The position numbers and the translations under genes were made by a program. Below the pieces are notes generated by a model. It did not search any database, was not told where the DNA came from, and saw nothing but the letters and a program-made list of their open reading frames with translations. A stretch of DNA of 64,000 nt from Streptomyces cyaneogriseus subsp. noncyanogenus (GTDB lineage: Bacteria; Actinomycetota; Actinomycetes; Streptomycetales; Streptomycetaceae): positions 5,828,001-5,892,000 of the forward strand of contig NZ_CP010849.1 of NCBI RefSeq assembly GCF_000931445.1, written 5' to 3'. The first letter of the stretch is position 1. Every line of letters begins with the position of its first letter. Shown one piece after another: positions 1 through 8,870 of this stretch.

Positions 1-13
1 GTACGGTGACGAT

Positions 14-1198
14 ATGGGTGTCGTGACGGATATACGCCGCCGGGCGCGGGCGGCGAGGCTGGTCCCGGCGAAACCGTGGGCGACGAGCGCGAGGAGTGGG
101 AAGAAGACCGTGTCGCTGTTCTGGCGGATCTTCTCGCTCAACGCCGCGGGCCTCGTCATCGCCACGGCACTGCTGCTGGGCCCGGTGACCGTGTCGACCC
201 CCGTGCTGCCCGGCGAGGCGCTGATCCTGCTCGCGGGCCTCACCGCGCTGCTGGCCGGCAACGCGGTCGTCCTGCGGATCGGGCTCGCCCCCCTGCCACG
301 GCTGAGCCGGGCCATGGCCACCGCGGACCTGCTGCGTCCCGGGGCCCGCCCGGCGGTCGCCGGCCCGGCCGAGGCGGCCGAGCTCATCGCCACGTACAAC
401 ACCATGCTGGACCGGCTCCGGGCCGAGCGCGCCGCCGGTGCCGCCCGCGCGCTCCAGGCCCAGGAACGCGAACGCCACCGCATCGCCCGCGAGCTGCACG
501 ACGAGGTCGGCCAGACCCTCACCGCCGTCCTGCTCCAGCTCAAGCGGGTCGCCGACCGGGCGCCCGGTGAGCTGCGCGAGGAGGTCACCCAGGCTCAGGA
601 GGCCACCCGGGCCGGCCTGGACGAGATCCGCCGTATCGCCCGCCGCCTGCGGCCCGGCGTCCTGGAGGAACTCGGCCTGGCCAGCGCGCTGCGCTCGCTC
701 GCCGCCGAGTTCACCCACGACGGCCTGACCGTGCGCCACCGGATCGCCGCCGAGCTGCCCCCGCTCACCGCGGAATCCGAACTCGTGATCTACCGGGTGG
801 CCCAGGAGGGGCTGACCAACACCGCCCGCCACTCCGCCGCCGACCGCGCCGAGCTCCGCCTGACTGCGCTGCCCGACGGCGTCGAACTCCTCGTGCGCGA
901 CAACGGCACCGGCCTCGGCGACGCCACGGAGGGCGCCGGCATCCGCGGCATGCGCGAACGCGCCCTGCTGGCGGGAGCCACGCTGTACGTGGGACCCGCC
1001 CCCGGGCGGGGAACCGACGTACGCCTGCGGGTACCGGCACACCCACCGGACGTCACACGCCCACCCGTACCCTCCGCTCCCCGAGACGCCGCCCCCGAGC
1101 CCCGGACCGCCCACGCGCCCGCACCGGCCGCTGTCCGGGAGGCCGCCGCTCCCGGAGGCGACCCCCCGCACGCACCGGCCACCCCCGGAGACCGCTGA
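14..1198 (+). CDS. NarL/LiaS-type sensor histidine kinase
   Basis: Membrane sensor kinase that should phosphorylate the response regulator directly downstream. Two hydrophobic segments (about residues 37-58 and 65-90) are followed by a HAMP-like stretch to about residue 135. A HisKA_3 dimerisation domain follows, with the motif ERHRIARELHDE (phospho-acceptor His162), then a HATPase_c domain with an N box (EGLTNTARHS) and G boxes (DNGTGLG, GAGIRGMRER). The last 50 residues are a Pro/Ala-rich tail of no known role. The stop and the next start overlap as TGATG, so the two are translationally coupled. The ATG at 14 lies close to the window edge; an in-frame GTG at 110 preceded by GAGGAG is an alternative start just before the first membrane segment. 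The stimulus cannot be read from the sequence. Confidence 0.88.
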   Translation: MGVVTDIRRRARAARLVPAKPWATSARSGKKTVSLFWRIFSLNAAGLVIATALLLGPVTVSTPVLPGEALILLAGLTALLAGNAVVLRIGLAPLPRLSRAMATADLLRPGARPAVAGPAEAAELIATYNTMLDRLRAERAAGAARALQAQERERHRIARELHDEVGQTLTAVLLQLKRVADRAPGELREEVTQAQEATRAGLDEIRRIARRLRPGVLEELGLASALRSLAAEFTHDGLTVRHRIAAELPPLTAESELVIYRVAQEGLTNTARHSAADRAELRLTALPDGVELLVRDNGTGLGDATEGAGIRGMRERALLAGATLYVGPAPGRGTDVRLRVPAHPPDVTRPPVPSAPRDAAPEPRTAHAPAPAAVREAAAPGGDPPHAPATPGDR

Positions 1199-1857
1199 TG
1201 TCCGCACCACCCCCGATACGTGTCCTGCTCGCCGACGACCACACCCTCGTCCGCCGCGGAGTGCGCCTCATCCTGGACGGCGAGCCCGACCTGACGGTCG
1301 TCGCCGAGGCCGGTGACGGCGCCGAGGCGGTCGCCGCGGCCCGCACCACCGAGGTGGACCTGGCCGTCCTCGACGTGGCGATGCCCCGCACGACCGGCCT
1401 CCAGGCCGCCCGCGAACTCTCCCGCCGCCTGCCCGGCCTGCGCATCCTCATCCTGACCATGTACGACAACGAGCAGTACTTCTTCGAGGCGCTCAAGGCC
1501 GGGGCCTGCGGCTACGTCCTGAAGTCCGTCGCCGACCGCGATCTGGTCGAGGCGTGCCGCGCGGCGGTCCGCGACGAGCCGTTCATCTACCCGGGCGCCG
1601 AACGCGCCCTCGTCCGCTCCTACCTGGACCGCCTGCACCGCGGGGACGGCCTGCCCCAGCGGCCGATCACCGAGCGCGAGGAGGAGATCCTCAAGCTCGT
1701 CGCCGAGGGGCACACCTCCAAGGAGATCGGCGAACTGCTCTTCATCAGCGCCAAGACCGTCGAACGCCACCGCGCCAACCTCCTGCAGAAGCTCGGCATG
1801 CGCGACCGCCTGGAGCTCACCCGCTACGCGATCCGCGCCGGTCTCATCGAGCCCTGA
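1198..1857 (+). CDS. NarL/FixJ-family response regulator
   Basis: DNA-binding response regulator of 219 residues, cognate to the upstream kinase. The receiver domain covers residues 7-125 with acidic pocket residues D13/D14 and phospho-acceptor Asp59 (in AVLDVAMP). The LuxR-type helix-turn-helix fills residues 150-215 with the typical ITEREEEILKLVAEGHTSKEI and SAKTVERHRANL signatures. It overlaps the kinase stop by one base (TGATG). Targets are unknown; with this kinase type the usual output is a cell-envelope or redox response, but nothing here proves that. Confidence 0.92.
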   Translation: MSAPPPIRVLLADDHTLVRRGVRLILDGEPDLTVVAEAGDGAEAVAAARTTEVDLAVLDVAMPRTTGLQAARELSRRLPGLRILILTMYDNEQYFFEALKAGACGYVLKSVADRDLVEACRAAVRDEPFIYPGAERALVRSYLDRLHRGDGLPQRPITEREEEILKLVAEGHTSKEIGELLFISAKTVERHRANLLQKLGMRDRLELTRYAIRAGLIEP

Positions 1858-1999
1858 CGCCGGACGCGGGAGCCCGGAACGGCGCGGGGCCGGGCGCCGC
1901 CCGTGAGCCGGAGCCGGCCGGTCGGCGCACGCCCGGGAGCACACCACCCCGTGTGTTTCCATGTACGGGAAGCCGAACGCAGGAACGAGGGCGAGCAGC

Positions 2000-2875
2000 G
2001 TGGCCATGGTGCCGGAGACGGACGCACCCCTCCCACGGGGTCCGGCGGCGCAACGCCATCGCGACGTGGTCTTCTCCGACGACCGGGAGTGGGCGGAACA
2101 CCTGTGCGCCTTCGTCCGCGGCGGGCTGGACCAGGGCAAGCAGGTGCGGTACTTCGCCGACGCCACCGATCCCGAGAAGGTGCTGCGTACGCTCGTCGAC
2201 GCGGGAATCGACGCGGTGGCCGCCCAGGCCACCGGGCAGCTGAGCGTGTCGACCGTCGCGCGGACCCGCCTCACCGGTGCCGCTTTCGACCCCGACGCGA
2301 TGATCGGGCTGTGACACGACGCCGTGGAGGCGGCCACCGGCCGGGGACACCGCGGGCTGCGGGCGATCGGGGAGATGTCCTGGTGCCTCCGGGACGTGGC
2401 GGGCGCGGACCGGCTGCCCGAGTACGAACTGCGGACACACGGCGAGGTCTTCGGCCGGCTGCCCCTGACGGCATGGTGCTTCTACGACCGCCGCGTGCTG
2501 CCCGACACCCGCGTGAACGTTCTGGCGGGAGCCCATGTGACGCACCGGGGGAGCCCGGCGGCCGGGCCCGCGCTGCGCGTGGCCCCGCTGGCCGGCCGGC
2601 CCGGCTTCCTGATGTCCGGATCGGCCGGACACGACACCCGGGACGTCGTCGCCGCCGTGGCCGCCGCCATCCGGAGCGCGCCCGCACCGCGGCTGGAGCT
2701 GGACATGTCGAACCTGCGTCATCTGGACGCCGCCTCGCTCGCGATCCTGGCCGGTGCCGCCGCGGACCGGCCCCCCGGCGCCCCGGTGCGCCTGCGGGAG
2801 GGCCCCGCGCCGCTGCGCCGGCTGCTGGAGCTGTTCCCCGAGCTGGGCTCCGCGGTGGAGGTCGTGGAACGATGA
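2000..2875 (+). pseudogene. MEDS-STAS domain protein interrupted by in-frame TGA
   Basis: A MEDS (DcmR-like sensory) domain followed by a STAS anti-sigma-antagonist domain. The first part runs from GTG 2000 or ATG 2006 (GAGGG at 1986) to a TGA at 2312-2314. The reading frame resumes immediately after the stop without any shift (HDAVEAATGRGHRGLR, then GEMSW, a typical MEDS motif). The STAS part (about 2580-2860) contains LELDMSNLRHLDAASLAIL. Because both sides are in the same frame, a single base change in one codon (for instance CGA to TGA) explains the break. The gene may be dead, read through, or affected by a sequencing error. Its end overlaps the next MEDS gene as ATGA, so coupling to that gene would be lost if ribosomes stop at 2312. 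The family usually works in partner-switching control of sigma factors. Confidence 0.72.
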
Positions 2876-3831
2876 CCGCACACACACGCGCGCCCGGCGG
2901 AACCGGCCGCCGCGACACGTTCTTCCACCCCGCCCTGTTCTACGGCACCGACGAGGAGTACACCGCCGGCGTCGGGGCCTTCCTCCGAGGCGCCCTGGAG
3001 GACGGCCACCGTCTGCTGGTCGCCGTCCCCGCCCGGCGGCTCCCGCTGCTCCGCGACGCCCTGGGCGACGCCCGCGAGGAGATCACCTGGGTGGACATGG
3101 CCCAGGCGGGCCGCAATCCGGGCCGCATCCTGTCGATGCTCCAGGACTTCGCCGACCGCCACCGGGAGGCCTCCGCGCGGGTCTCCATCGTTGGAGAGCC
3201 GATCTGGGTCGGGCGTACTCCGGCCGAGGCATGGGAGGCCACCCGCCACGAGGCGCTGATCAACCTCGCCTTCGCGGGACGCCCGGCCGGCATCCTGTGC
3301 CCCTACGACACCGCGCTGCCCCAGGAAATCCTGGCCCAGGCGTACCGCACCCACCCCGTCGTCGGCGGCCCGGACGCCTACCACGCCAGTTCCCGCTACG
3401 CCGATCCGCACGACGTCTGCCGCGACTGCGACGTAGCGCTGCCCGAGCCGGCGGACGCGGTCGTCGTCCCCTTCGGCGAGGGGGACCTGGCGCGCACGCG
3501 CGACGAGGCCGAACGCTGGGCGGCGGCGGCCGGACTGCCGCCGGCCCGCCGCCCCGACTGGCTCCTCGCCGTCAGCGAGGCGACCAGCAACTCGGTGCGC
3601 CACGGAGGCGGACGCGGGACGCTGCGCATGTGGCGGACCGGCCGGGAACTCGTCGCGGAGATCGGCGACCGGGGCCGGCTGGGCGATCCGCTCACCGGCC
3701 GCCGCCGCCCCGACCCCTGCGCGACGACCGGGGGCCGAGGCGTGTGGATCATGCACGAGCTGTGCGATCTGGTCGAGATCCGGGCGGCGGCCGAGGGGCT
3801 CGTCCTGCGCCTGCACATGGGACTGGAGTGA
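2872..3831 (+). CDS. MEDS domain / HATPase anti-sigma-like regulator
   Basis: 319-residue protein with an N-terminal MEDS sensory domain (about residues 15-175, starting FFHPALFYGTDEEY) and a C-terminal GHKL ATPase of the anti-sigma-factor (RsbW/SpoIIAB-like) kind (about 195-315). The ATPase shows the N box in LLAVSEATSNSVRHGG, a G1-like GDRGRLGDP and a G2-like TGGRGVWIM. It has no phospho-acceptor His domain, so it is more likely a serine kinase or anti-sigma factor than a two-component sensor. A CDVC-type cysteine cluster (residues about 183-187, VCRDC) links the two domains and could bind metal or sense redox; that is inference. The start overlaps the previous stop (ATGA), pointing to a co-translated MEDS-STAS/MEDS-ATPase pair. 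Confidence 0.82.
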   Translation: MTAHTRAPGGTGRRDTFFHPALFYGTDEEYTAGVGAFLRGALEDGHRLLVAVPARRLPLLRDALGDAREEITWVDMAQAGRNPGRILSMLQDFADRHREASARVSIVGEPIWVGRTPAEAWEATRHEALINLAFAGRPAGILCPYDTALPQEILAQAYRTHPVVGGPDAYHASSRYADPHDVCRDCDVALPEPADAVVVPFGEGDLARTRDEAERWAAAAGLPPARRPDWLLAVSEATSNSVRHGGGRGTLRMWRTGRELVAEIGDRGRLGDPLTGRRRPDPCATTGGRGVWIMHELCDLVEIRAAAEGLVLRLHMGLE

Positions 3832-3961
3832 GAGCCCCGCGCGGATCCCGCCGCCGCGGCCCGGGGCCGACCCCGGCTCCCGCCCCCGGCGAGGCACCGC
3901 CGGACCCCCGGGCGCTCCCGCGGCGGCCGGAGCTGTCCGAGTGACCGCCTACCCTTATGGC

Positions 3962-5479
3962 ATGAGCAGCATCGACCGGAGCCAGCCTGTGGACGCCAAG
4001 CGAACATACGAGGTCCGCACCTACGGGTGCCAGATGAACGTCCACGACTCCGAGCGATTGGCCGGACTGCTGGAGGACGCGGGGTACGTCCGCGCCCCCG
4101 AGGGGGCCGACGGCGACGCCGACGTCGTCGTCTTCAACACCTGCGCGGTCCGCGAGAACGCCGACAACAAGCTGTACGGCAACCTCGGCCACCTCGCCCC
4201 CAAGAAGGCCCGCCGCCCCGGCATGCAGATCGCGGTCGGCGGCTGCCTGGCGCAGAAGGACCGCGACACCATCGTCAAGCGGGCGCCCTGGGTGGACGTC
4301 GTCTTCGGCACCCACAACATCGGCAAGCTGCCGGTGCTGCTGGAGCGCGCCCGGGTGCAGGAAGAGGCCCAGGTCGAGATCGCCGAGTCGCTGGAGGCGT
4401 TCCCCTCCACCCTGCCGACGCGGCGCGAGAGCGCGTACGCGGCCTGGGTGTCCATCTCGGTCGGCTGCAACAACACCTGCACCTTCTGCATCGTCCCCGC
4501 CCTGCGCGGCAAGGAGAAGGACCGCCGGCCCGGCGACATCCTCGCCGAGATCGAGGCCCTGGTCGGCGAGGGCGTCTCCGAGATCACCCTGCTCGGGCAG
4601 AACGTGAACGCCTACGGCTCCGACATCGGCGACCGCGAGGCGTTCAGCAAGCTGCTGCGCGCCTGCGGCACGATCGAGGGCCTGGAGCGCGTCCGCTTCA
4701 CCTCCCCGCACCCGCGCGACTTCACCGACGACGTCATCGCCGCCATGGCCGAGACGCCGAACGTGATGCCCCAGCTCCACATGCCGCTCCAGTCCGGCTC
4801 GGACCCGGTCCTGAAGGCGATGCGCCGCTCCTACCGCCAGGAGCGCTACCTGAACATCATCCGCAAGGTCCGCGAGGCCATCCCGCACGCGGCGATCACC
4901 ACCGACATCATCGTGGGCTTCCCCGGCGAGACCGAGGAGGACTTCGAGCAGACGCTGCACGTGGTGCGCGAGGCCCGGTTCGCGCAGGCGTTCACCTTCC
5001 AGTACTCCAAGCGCCCGGGCACCCCGGCCGCCGAGATGGACGGCCAGATCCCCAAGGCTGTCGTCCAGGAGCGCTACGAGCGGCTGGTCGCCCTCCAGGA
5101 GGAGATCTCCTGGGAGGAGAACAAGAAGCAGGTCGGCCGCACCCTGGAGCTGATGGTCGCCGAGGGCGAGGGCCGCAAGGACGGCACCACCCACCGCCTG
5201 TCCGGCCGGGCCCCCGACAACCGCCTGGTGCACTTCACCAAGCCGCAGCAGGAGGTCCGCCCCGGCGACGTGGTCACCGTGGAGGTCACCTACGCCGCGC
5301 CGCACCACCTCCTCGCCGAGGGCCCGGCGCTGAGCGTGCGCCGCACCCGCGCGGGCGACGCCTGGGAGAAGCGCAACGCCGCCGAGCAGGCCAAGCCGGC
5401 GGGCGTGATGCTGGGGCTGCCGAAGATCGGCGTGCCCGAGCCGCTGCCGGTGGCCGCCGGCGGCTGCGGCTGCGACTGA
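3962..5479 (+). CDS. miaB: tRNA-2-methylthio-N6-dimethylallyladenosine synthase MiaB
   Basis: Radical-SAM methylthiotransferase that adds the 2-methylthio group to i6A37 in tRNAs reading UNN codons, acting after MiaA. Seen in the 505-residue product: an N-terminal UPF0004 domain with three auxiliary-cluster cysteines (C23 in RTYGCQMN, C61, C95), the radical-SAM triad CNNTCTFC (C169, C173, C176), and a C-terminal TRAM domain ending about residue 460. The product ends in a Gly/Cys tail (GGCGCD). The ATG at 3962 is preferred over 3941 because the family homology starts just after it; no strong ribosome site is visible. miaA follows about 1.8 kb downstream with three small genes between. Confidence 0.95.
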   Translation: MSSIDRSQPVDAKRTYEVRTYGCQMNVHDSERLAGLLEDAGYVRAPEGADGDADVVVFNTCAVRENADNKLYGNLGHLAPKKARRPGMQIAVGGCLAQKDRDTIVKRAPWVDVVFGTHNIGKLPVLLERARVQEEAQVEIAESLEAFPSTLPTRRESAYAAWVSISVGCNNTCTFCIVPALRGKEKDRRPGDILAEIEALVGEGVSEITLLGQNVNAYGSDIGDREAFSKLLRACGTIEGLERVRFTSPHPRDFTDDVIAAMAETPNVMPQLHMPLQSGSDPVLKAMRRSYRQERYLNIIRKVREAIPHAAITTDIIVGFPGETEEDFEQTLHVVREARFAQAFTFQYSKRPGTPAAEMDGQIPKAVVQERYERLVALQEEISWEENKKQVGRTLELMVAEGEGRKDGTTHRLSGRAPDNRLVHFTKPQQEVRPGDVVTVEVTYAAPHHLLAEGPALSVRRTRAGDAWEKRNAAEQAKPAGVMLGLPKIGVPEPLPVAAGGCGCD

Positions 5480-5618
5480 CCGGCGGGCACGGCGGGAAGC
5501 GGGACCCCGCCCCGTCCCGGAACCTGTTCGGTGCCGGCCCTCCGCCGGCCGCGCCCGGGGTGCGGCTCGGCGCAGGCCCGGTGCCCGCCGGCGGGCGTAC
5601 GGCGTTACGCTGCCGATC

Positions 5619-6332
5619 ATGCTTGTCGCCGCCGCAGTCTGCCCCTGCCCGCCCCTGCTCGTGCCCGAGGTCGCCGCGGGCGCCGCACCCGAACTGGACG
5701 CCGCCCGCGCCGCCTGCGCGGACGCGCTCGGCGTGCTGGCCGCCGCCCGGCCCGACCGGCTCGTGGTCGTCGGACCCGGCGAGGGCGACGACGTGACGGC
5801 GTACCCCGAGGGCACCCCGGGTTCGTTCCGCGGCTTCGGTGTGGACAAGGACGTACGCCTGGGAACCGGCGGGGAAGCGGCGGCCGGTGGCGAGCTGCCG
5901 TACGGGCTCATGGCGGCCGCCTGGCTGCTGGAGCGGACGGGGTGGTCCGACGCGCCGATCGAGGCCATCACGGTCGGGGAAGGGCTTCCGGCCCCGCGCT
6001 GCGCGGCCGTCGGCCGGGACCTCGCGGCGCGGGCCGGGCGGGTGGCCCTGCTGGTCATGGGAGACGCCAGCGCGTGCCGCAGCCTCAAGGCGCCCGGCTA
6101 CCTGGACGAGCGGGCCGCGCCCTTCGACGCGGAGATCGCCCGCGCGCTGGGCGCGGCGGACGGGGCCGCCCTCACCGCGCTGGACGCGGAGCTCGCCCGC
6201 GAGCTGAAGGTCTCGGGGCGGGCCCCCTGGCAGGTCTTGGCGGGCGCGGCCGAGGGGACCGCCCTCGGCGGCGCGCTGCTGTACGAGGACGCGCCCTACG
6301 GCGTGGGGTACGTCGTGGCCGCCTGGTCGTAG
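5619..6332 (+). CDS. Class III extradiol dioxygenase-like protein
   Basis: 237-residue cytosolic protein conserved between miaB and miaA in streptomycetes (from memory). The N-terminus (MLVAAAVCPCPPLLVPEVA) and the fold pattern resemble the LigB/MEMO-like class III extradiol dioxygenase subunit B superfamily. The metal-ligand histidines of that family are not evident, since the N-terminal PHPP-type motif is replaced by CPCPPLL. It may therefore be a non-catalytic relative. The start is the ATG at 5619. Substrate and role are unknown. Confidence 0.7.
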   Translation: MLVAAAVCPCPPLLVPEVAAGAAPELDAARAACADALGVLAAARPDRLVVVGPGEGDDVTAYPEGTPGSFRGFGVDKDVRLGTGGEAAAGGELPYGLMAAAWLLERTGWSDAPIEAITVGEGLPAPRCAAVGRDLAARAGRVALLVMGDASACRSLKAPGYLDERAAPFDAEIARALGAADGAALTALDAELARELKVSGRAPWQVLAGAAEGTALGGALLYEDAPYGVGYVVAAWS

Positions 6333-6370
6333 CCGAGCCGAGCCGCGCCCCGGACGGCCGGCCCGGGAGA

Positions 6371-6412
6371 CGGCGGACGGCCGGGAGCTGTCGCAGCCCC
6401 GGCCGTCCGCCG
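6371..6412. terminator. Hairpin between convergent genes
   Basis: A perfect 15-bp GC-rich inverted repeat (arms 6371-6385 and 6398-6412) with a 12-nt loop that can itself pair (GCTG/CAGC). It lies between the plus-strand dioxygenase-like gene and the minus-strand antitoxin-like gene, so it can stop transcription from both sides. No T-run follows, as is usual in Streptomyces. Confidence 0.65.
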
Positions 6413-6463
6413 ATGCGCCTGACGCACGGGCGCAGGTGCCCGCCGATGGTGCCGGTACGCCGG

Positions 6464-6766
6464 TCAGGAGGTCGGCGGTGGCCCGGCCGGCGGTGTGGTG
6501 CCCGGCGTCGGCGGTGTGCTGCCCGGCGTGCCGCCGCCCGTGTCCGCGCCGGTGCCGTCCTTGTGCGCGAGTCGGTCCACGGCGCCCTTGGCCTTGTCCG
6601 CGCCCGTCCGGATCCGGTCGCTGTACTTGCCCTTGGTCCTCTCGTCGACGGCCTTGGCCGCCCGGTCGAGACCGTGCTGGATCCTGCCCCCGTGCTGCTG
6701 CGCGAGGTCCGAGACCTTGCCTTTCGCCGGACCCAGTCTGGCCTTCACGCTGTCCAGCAGACCCAT
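6464..6766 (-). CDS. MT0933-like antitoxin family protein
   Basis: 100-residue Lys/Asp-rich helical protein. The N-terminal 65 residues (MGLLDSVKARL, then DLAQQHGGRIQHGLDRAAKAVD, then KYSDRI) fit the MT0933/Rv0909 antitoxin family, in which the usual pattern is DK...GIDKAGD.VDEKTGGKY. The C-terminus is a Gly/Pro/Thr tail. No toxin gene is recognisable next to it, so an orphan or non-TA role is likely in Streptomyces. It is followed at 6791 by another small minus-strand gene and they probably share a transcript starting near 7100. Confidence 0.72.
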   Translation of the reverse strand: MGLLDSVKARLGPAKGKVSDLAQQHGGRIQHGLDRAAKAVDERTKGKYSDRIRTGADKAKGAVDRLAHKDGTGADTGGGTPGSTPPTPGTTPPAGPPPTS

Positions 6767-6790
6767 GGTTCACCTTCCCCGGCAGGGCGG

Positions 6791-7051
6791 TTACGCACGG
6801 GCGCCCTCGCCGGCCTCGTTGTCGGCCGCCTTCCCGGCGGACTGCTGCTTGGGGATGTCGACCCCCTCGGACCCGGTCTCCTCGGCGGCTTCCGTCACCG
6901 CCGGCTCGGCCGCCTGCCCCGTCCCGGTGTCATCGGGCCGCTTCGCCGCCTCCTCAGGCTGCGCGGGGGCCGGTGCGGCGGCCGGTGCCTCGGCGGCCGG
7001 TGGCTCCCCGGTGGCCTTCGACCTCCGCAGAAGCCGTGCAAAAACGCCCAT
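6791..7051 (-). CDS. Small acidic Ala/Glu-rich hypothetical protein
   Basis: 86-residue product starting at the ATG 7051 (GGAG five bases upstream) with MGVFARLLRRSKATG. A basic N-terminal dozen residues is followed by a disordered-looking Ala/Pro/Glu-rich remainder. I recognise no domain. It is the first gene of a likely two-gene minus-strand unit with the antitoxin-like gene and is divergent from miaA, with a shared 180-bp promoter region (7052-7233). Confidence 0.6.
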   Translation of the reverse strand: MGVFARLLRRSKATGEPPAAEAPAAAPAPAQPEEAAKRPDDTGTGQAAEPAVTEAAEETGSEGVDIPKQQSAGKAADNEAGEGARA

Positions 7052-7233
7052 ATCAACTCCATACGTTACTCGTGCGGGCGAAATCCCGCGTTGCCCGGTG
7101 CGTCCGTTTGCGTGGTCCGGGCCGCCCCCTCCGCGATTCGGCGGCGGGAACCTCGCAACGGGCAACGACCCCGGAGGCGCACCGTCACGTAACTCGTTCG
7201 AGAGGCGGGCGCGAGGTTTGCGAGACTGGGGCG

Positions 7234-8172
7234 GTGAGCAGTGCACCCCCCGCCCCCCGCGTCATCGCCGTCGTCGGACCCACCGCGGCCGGAAAGTCCG
7301 ATCTGGGCGTTTTTCTGGCCCAACGGCTCGGCGGCGAGGTCGTCAACGCCGACTCCATGCAGCTCTACCGTGGGATGGACATCGGTACCGCCAAGCTGAC
7401 GCCCGAGGAGCGCGGCGGCGTCCCCCACCATCTGCTGGACGTCTGGGACGTGACGGTCACCGCCTCCGTCGCCGAGTACCAGCGGCTGGCCCGCGAGCGC
7501 ATCGACGCGCTGCTCGCCGCCGGACGCTGGCCGATCCTGGTCGGCGGCTCCGGCCTCTATGTCCGCGGGGCCGTCGACAACCTGGAGTTCCCCGGCACCG
7601 ACCCGGAGGTCAGGGCCCGGCTGGAGGAGGAACTCGCACTGCGCGGCCCGGGCGCGCTGCACGCCCGGCTGGCCGCCGCCGATCCGGAGGCCGCGCGGGC
7701 GATCCTGCCCGGCAACGGCCGCCGTATCGTCCGCGCCCTGGAGGTGATCGAGATCACCGGCCGGCCCTTCACCGCCAACCTCCCCGGCCACGACTCGGTC
7801 TACGACACCCTCCAGATCGGCGTCGACGTCTCCCGTCCCGAGCTCGACGAGCGCATCGCGCGCCGCGTCGACCGGATGTGGGAGGCGGGCCTCGTCGACG
7901 AAGTGCGCGCACTCCGGGCGCGGGGGCTGCGCGAGGGGCGCACGGCGTCGCGCGCCCTCGGCTACCAGCAGATCCTCGCCGCGCTCGCCGGCGAGTGCAC
8001 GCTCGAGGAGGCCCGGGCCGAGACCGTGCGTGCCACCAAACGCTTCGCGCGCCGCCAGGATTCATGGTTCAGGCGCGACCCGCGCGTGCACTGGTTGAGC
8101 GGGGCCGCGGAGGATCTGGCGGAACTTCCGCGACTGGCTCTGTCGTTGGTCGAACGACCGGTTACAGCCTGA
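7234..8172 (+). CDS. miaA: tRNA dimethylallyltransferase MiaA
   Basis: Transfers dimethylallyl from DMAPP to N6 of A37 of UNN-reading tRNAs, making the substrate for MiaB. The 312-residue product has the P-loop GPTAAGKS at residues 15-22, the MNADSMQLYRGMDIGTAK motif (here VNADSMQLYRGMDIGTAK) that holds the catalytic Asp, GGSGLY for tRNA flipping, and the C-terminal RATKRFARRQDSWFR signature. The start is the GTG at 7234, chosen because P-loop homology begins a few residues later. Length is normal for actinobacteria. Confidence 0.95.
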   Translation: MSSAPPAPRVIAVVGPTAAGKSDLGVFLAQRLGGEVVNADSMQLYRGMDIGTAKLTPEERGGVPHHLLDVWDVTVTASVAEYQRLARERIDALLAAGRWPILVGGSGLYVRGAVDNLEFPGTDPEVRARLEEELALRGPGALHARLAAADPEAARAILPGNGRRIVRALEVIEITGRPFTANLPGHDSVYDTLQIGVDVSRPELDERIARRVDRMWEAGLVDEVRALRARGLREGRTASRALGYQQILAALAGECTLEEARAETVRATKRFARRQDSWFRRDPRVHWLSGAAEDLAELPRLALSLVERPVTA

Positions 8173-8280
8173 TCACGTCATGGCATCGGGAGGCCCCGGC
8201 CGTCAACGCGGCCTCCGGCGCCGTGCCATCATCAAGCTTCGATCGACCAAGTGGAGTCCGAGTTGGGAGGGCGCGTGGCG

Positions 8281-8787
8281 ATGGAGGCCGGCCCTCGCGA
8301 CACCGCACGAAGCACCGAAGACGGCAGCCCCGAGCGCGGCGATCCGGAACGGGCCGGGGCGCCTTTGAGCCCCGACGGCCCCGAGGAGCCGCAGGGCGGC
8401 GTCACGGCCGACGGTCCCGAGCCCGAGGAGATGTACGCGGGCGGGGAAGAGGTCGAGGTCGAGCTGCGCCCCCAGCGCAAACTGCGCATCTGGCAGCTCG
8501 CGCCCATCGTGAGCCTGGGCGCGGTCGGCTCGCTGATGTTCGCCTTCCCGCTGGCCTTCGACTTCGGTGACAGCGGAGCCGTGATCGCCATGCTCGGCCT
8601 GCTCATCTGCTCCTGCGCGGCCGGCTGGGGCATGATGGCCGCCCGCCGCGTCGGCTACGCCTGGCCCGGCCTGCCCCAGCGGGGCTCGGGCCGCCGCCCT
8701 GACTGGCGGGTGATCCTCGCGTACGTCGTCGCGGTCGCCGCCGTCGTCGTGCTGGCCGTGTGGCGCGTGGCCCGCCTGCGCGGCTGA
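8281..8787 (+). CDS. Hypothetical integral membrane protein
   Basis: Around 168 residues: a 75-residue acidic, Pro/Glu-rich cytoplasmic N-terminus, then three likely membrane segments (LAPIVSLGAVGSLMFAFPLAF; VIAMLGLLICSCAAGWGMM; VILAYVVAVAAVVVLAVW). GGGAGG at 8265-8270 fits either the ATG at 8281 or the GTG at 8275; an in-frame GTG at 8251 is less likely. It sits between miaA and dapF, about 85 bp before dapF. Function unknown. Confidence 0.68.
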   Translation: MEAGPRDTARSTEDGSPERGDPERAGAPLSPDGPEEPQGGVTADGPEPEEMYAGGEEVEVELRPQRKLRIWQLAPIVSLGAVGSLMFAFPLAFDFGDSGAVIAMLGLLICSCAAGWGMMAARRVGYAWPGLPQRGSGRRPDWRVILAYVVAVAAVVVLAVWRVARLRG

Positions 8788-8870
8788 CCACCGCACCCGG
8801 CCCTCGGGCGCCGAGTCCGCCGGGCCGGTGCCGTGCCCGCGCTGTCGTGCCCACCCCGTACGATCGAGGG

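Noticed and set aside
2312..2314. Selenocysteine codon
   Set aside because: No SECIS-like hairpin stands out after the TGA and the MEDS family has no Cys at this place; a point nonsense change is simpler.
3749..6088. Long open frame on the minus strand under miaB and neighbours
   Set aside because: Antisense shadow of high-GC coding sequence; its protein is low-complexity and miaB on the other strand is certain. The same applies to other long antisense frames, such as those under nrdJ and parE.
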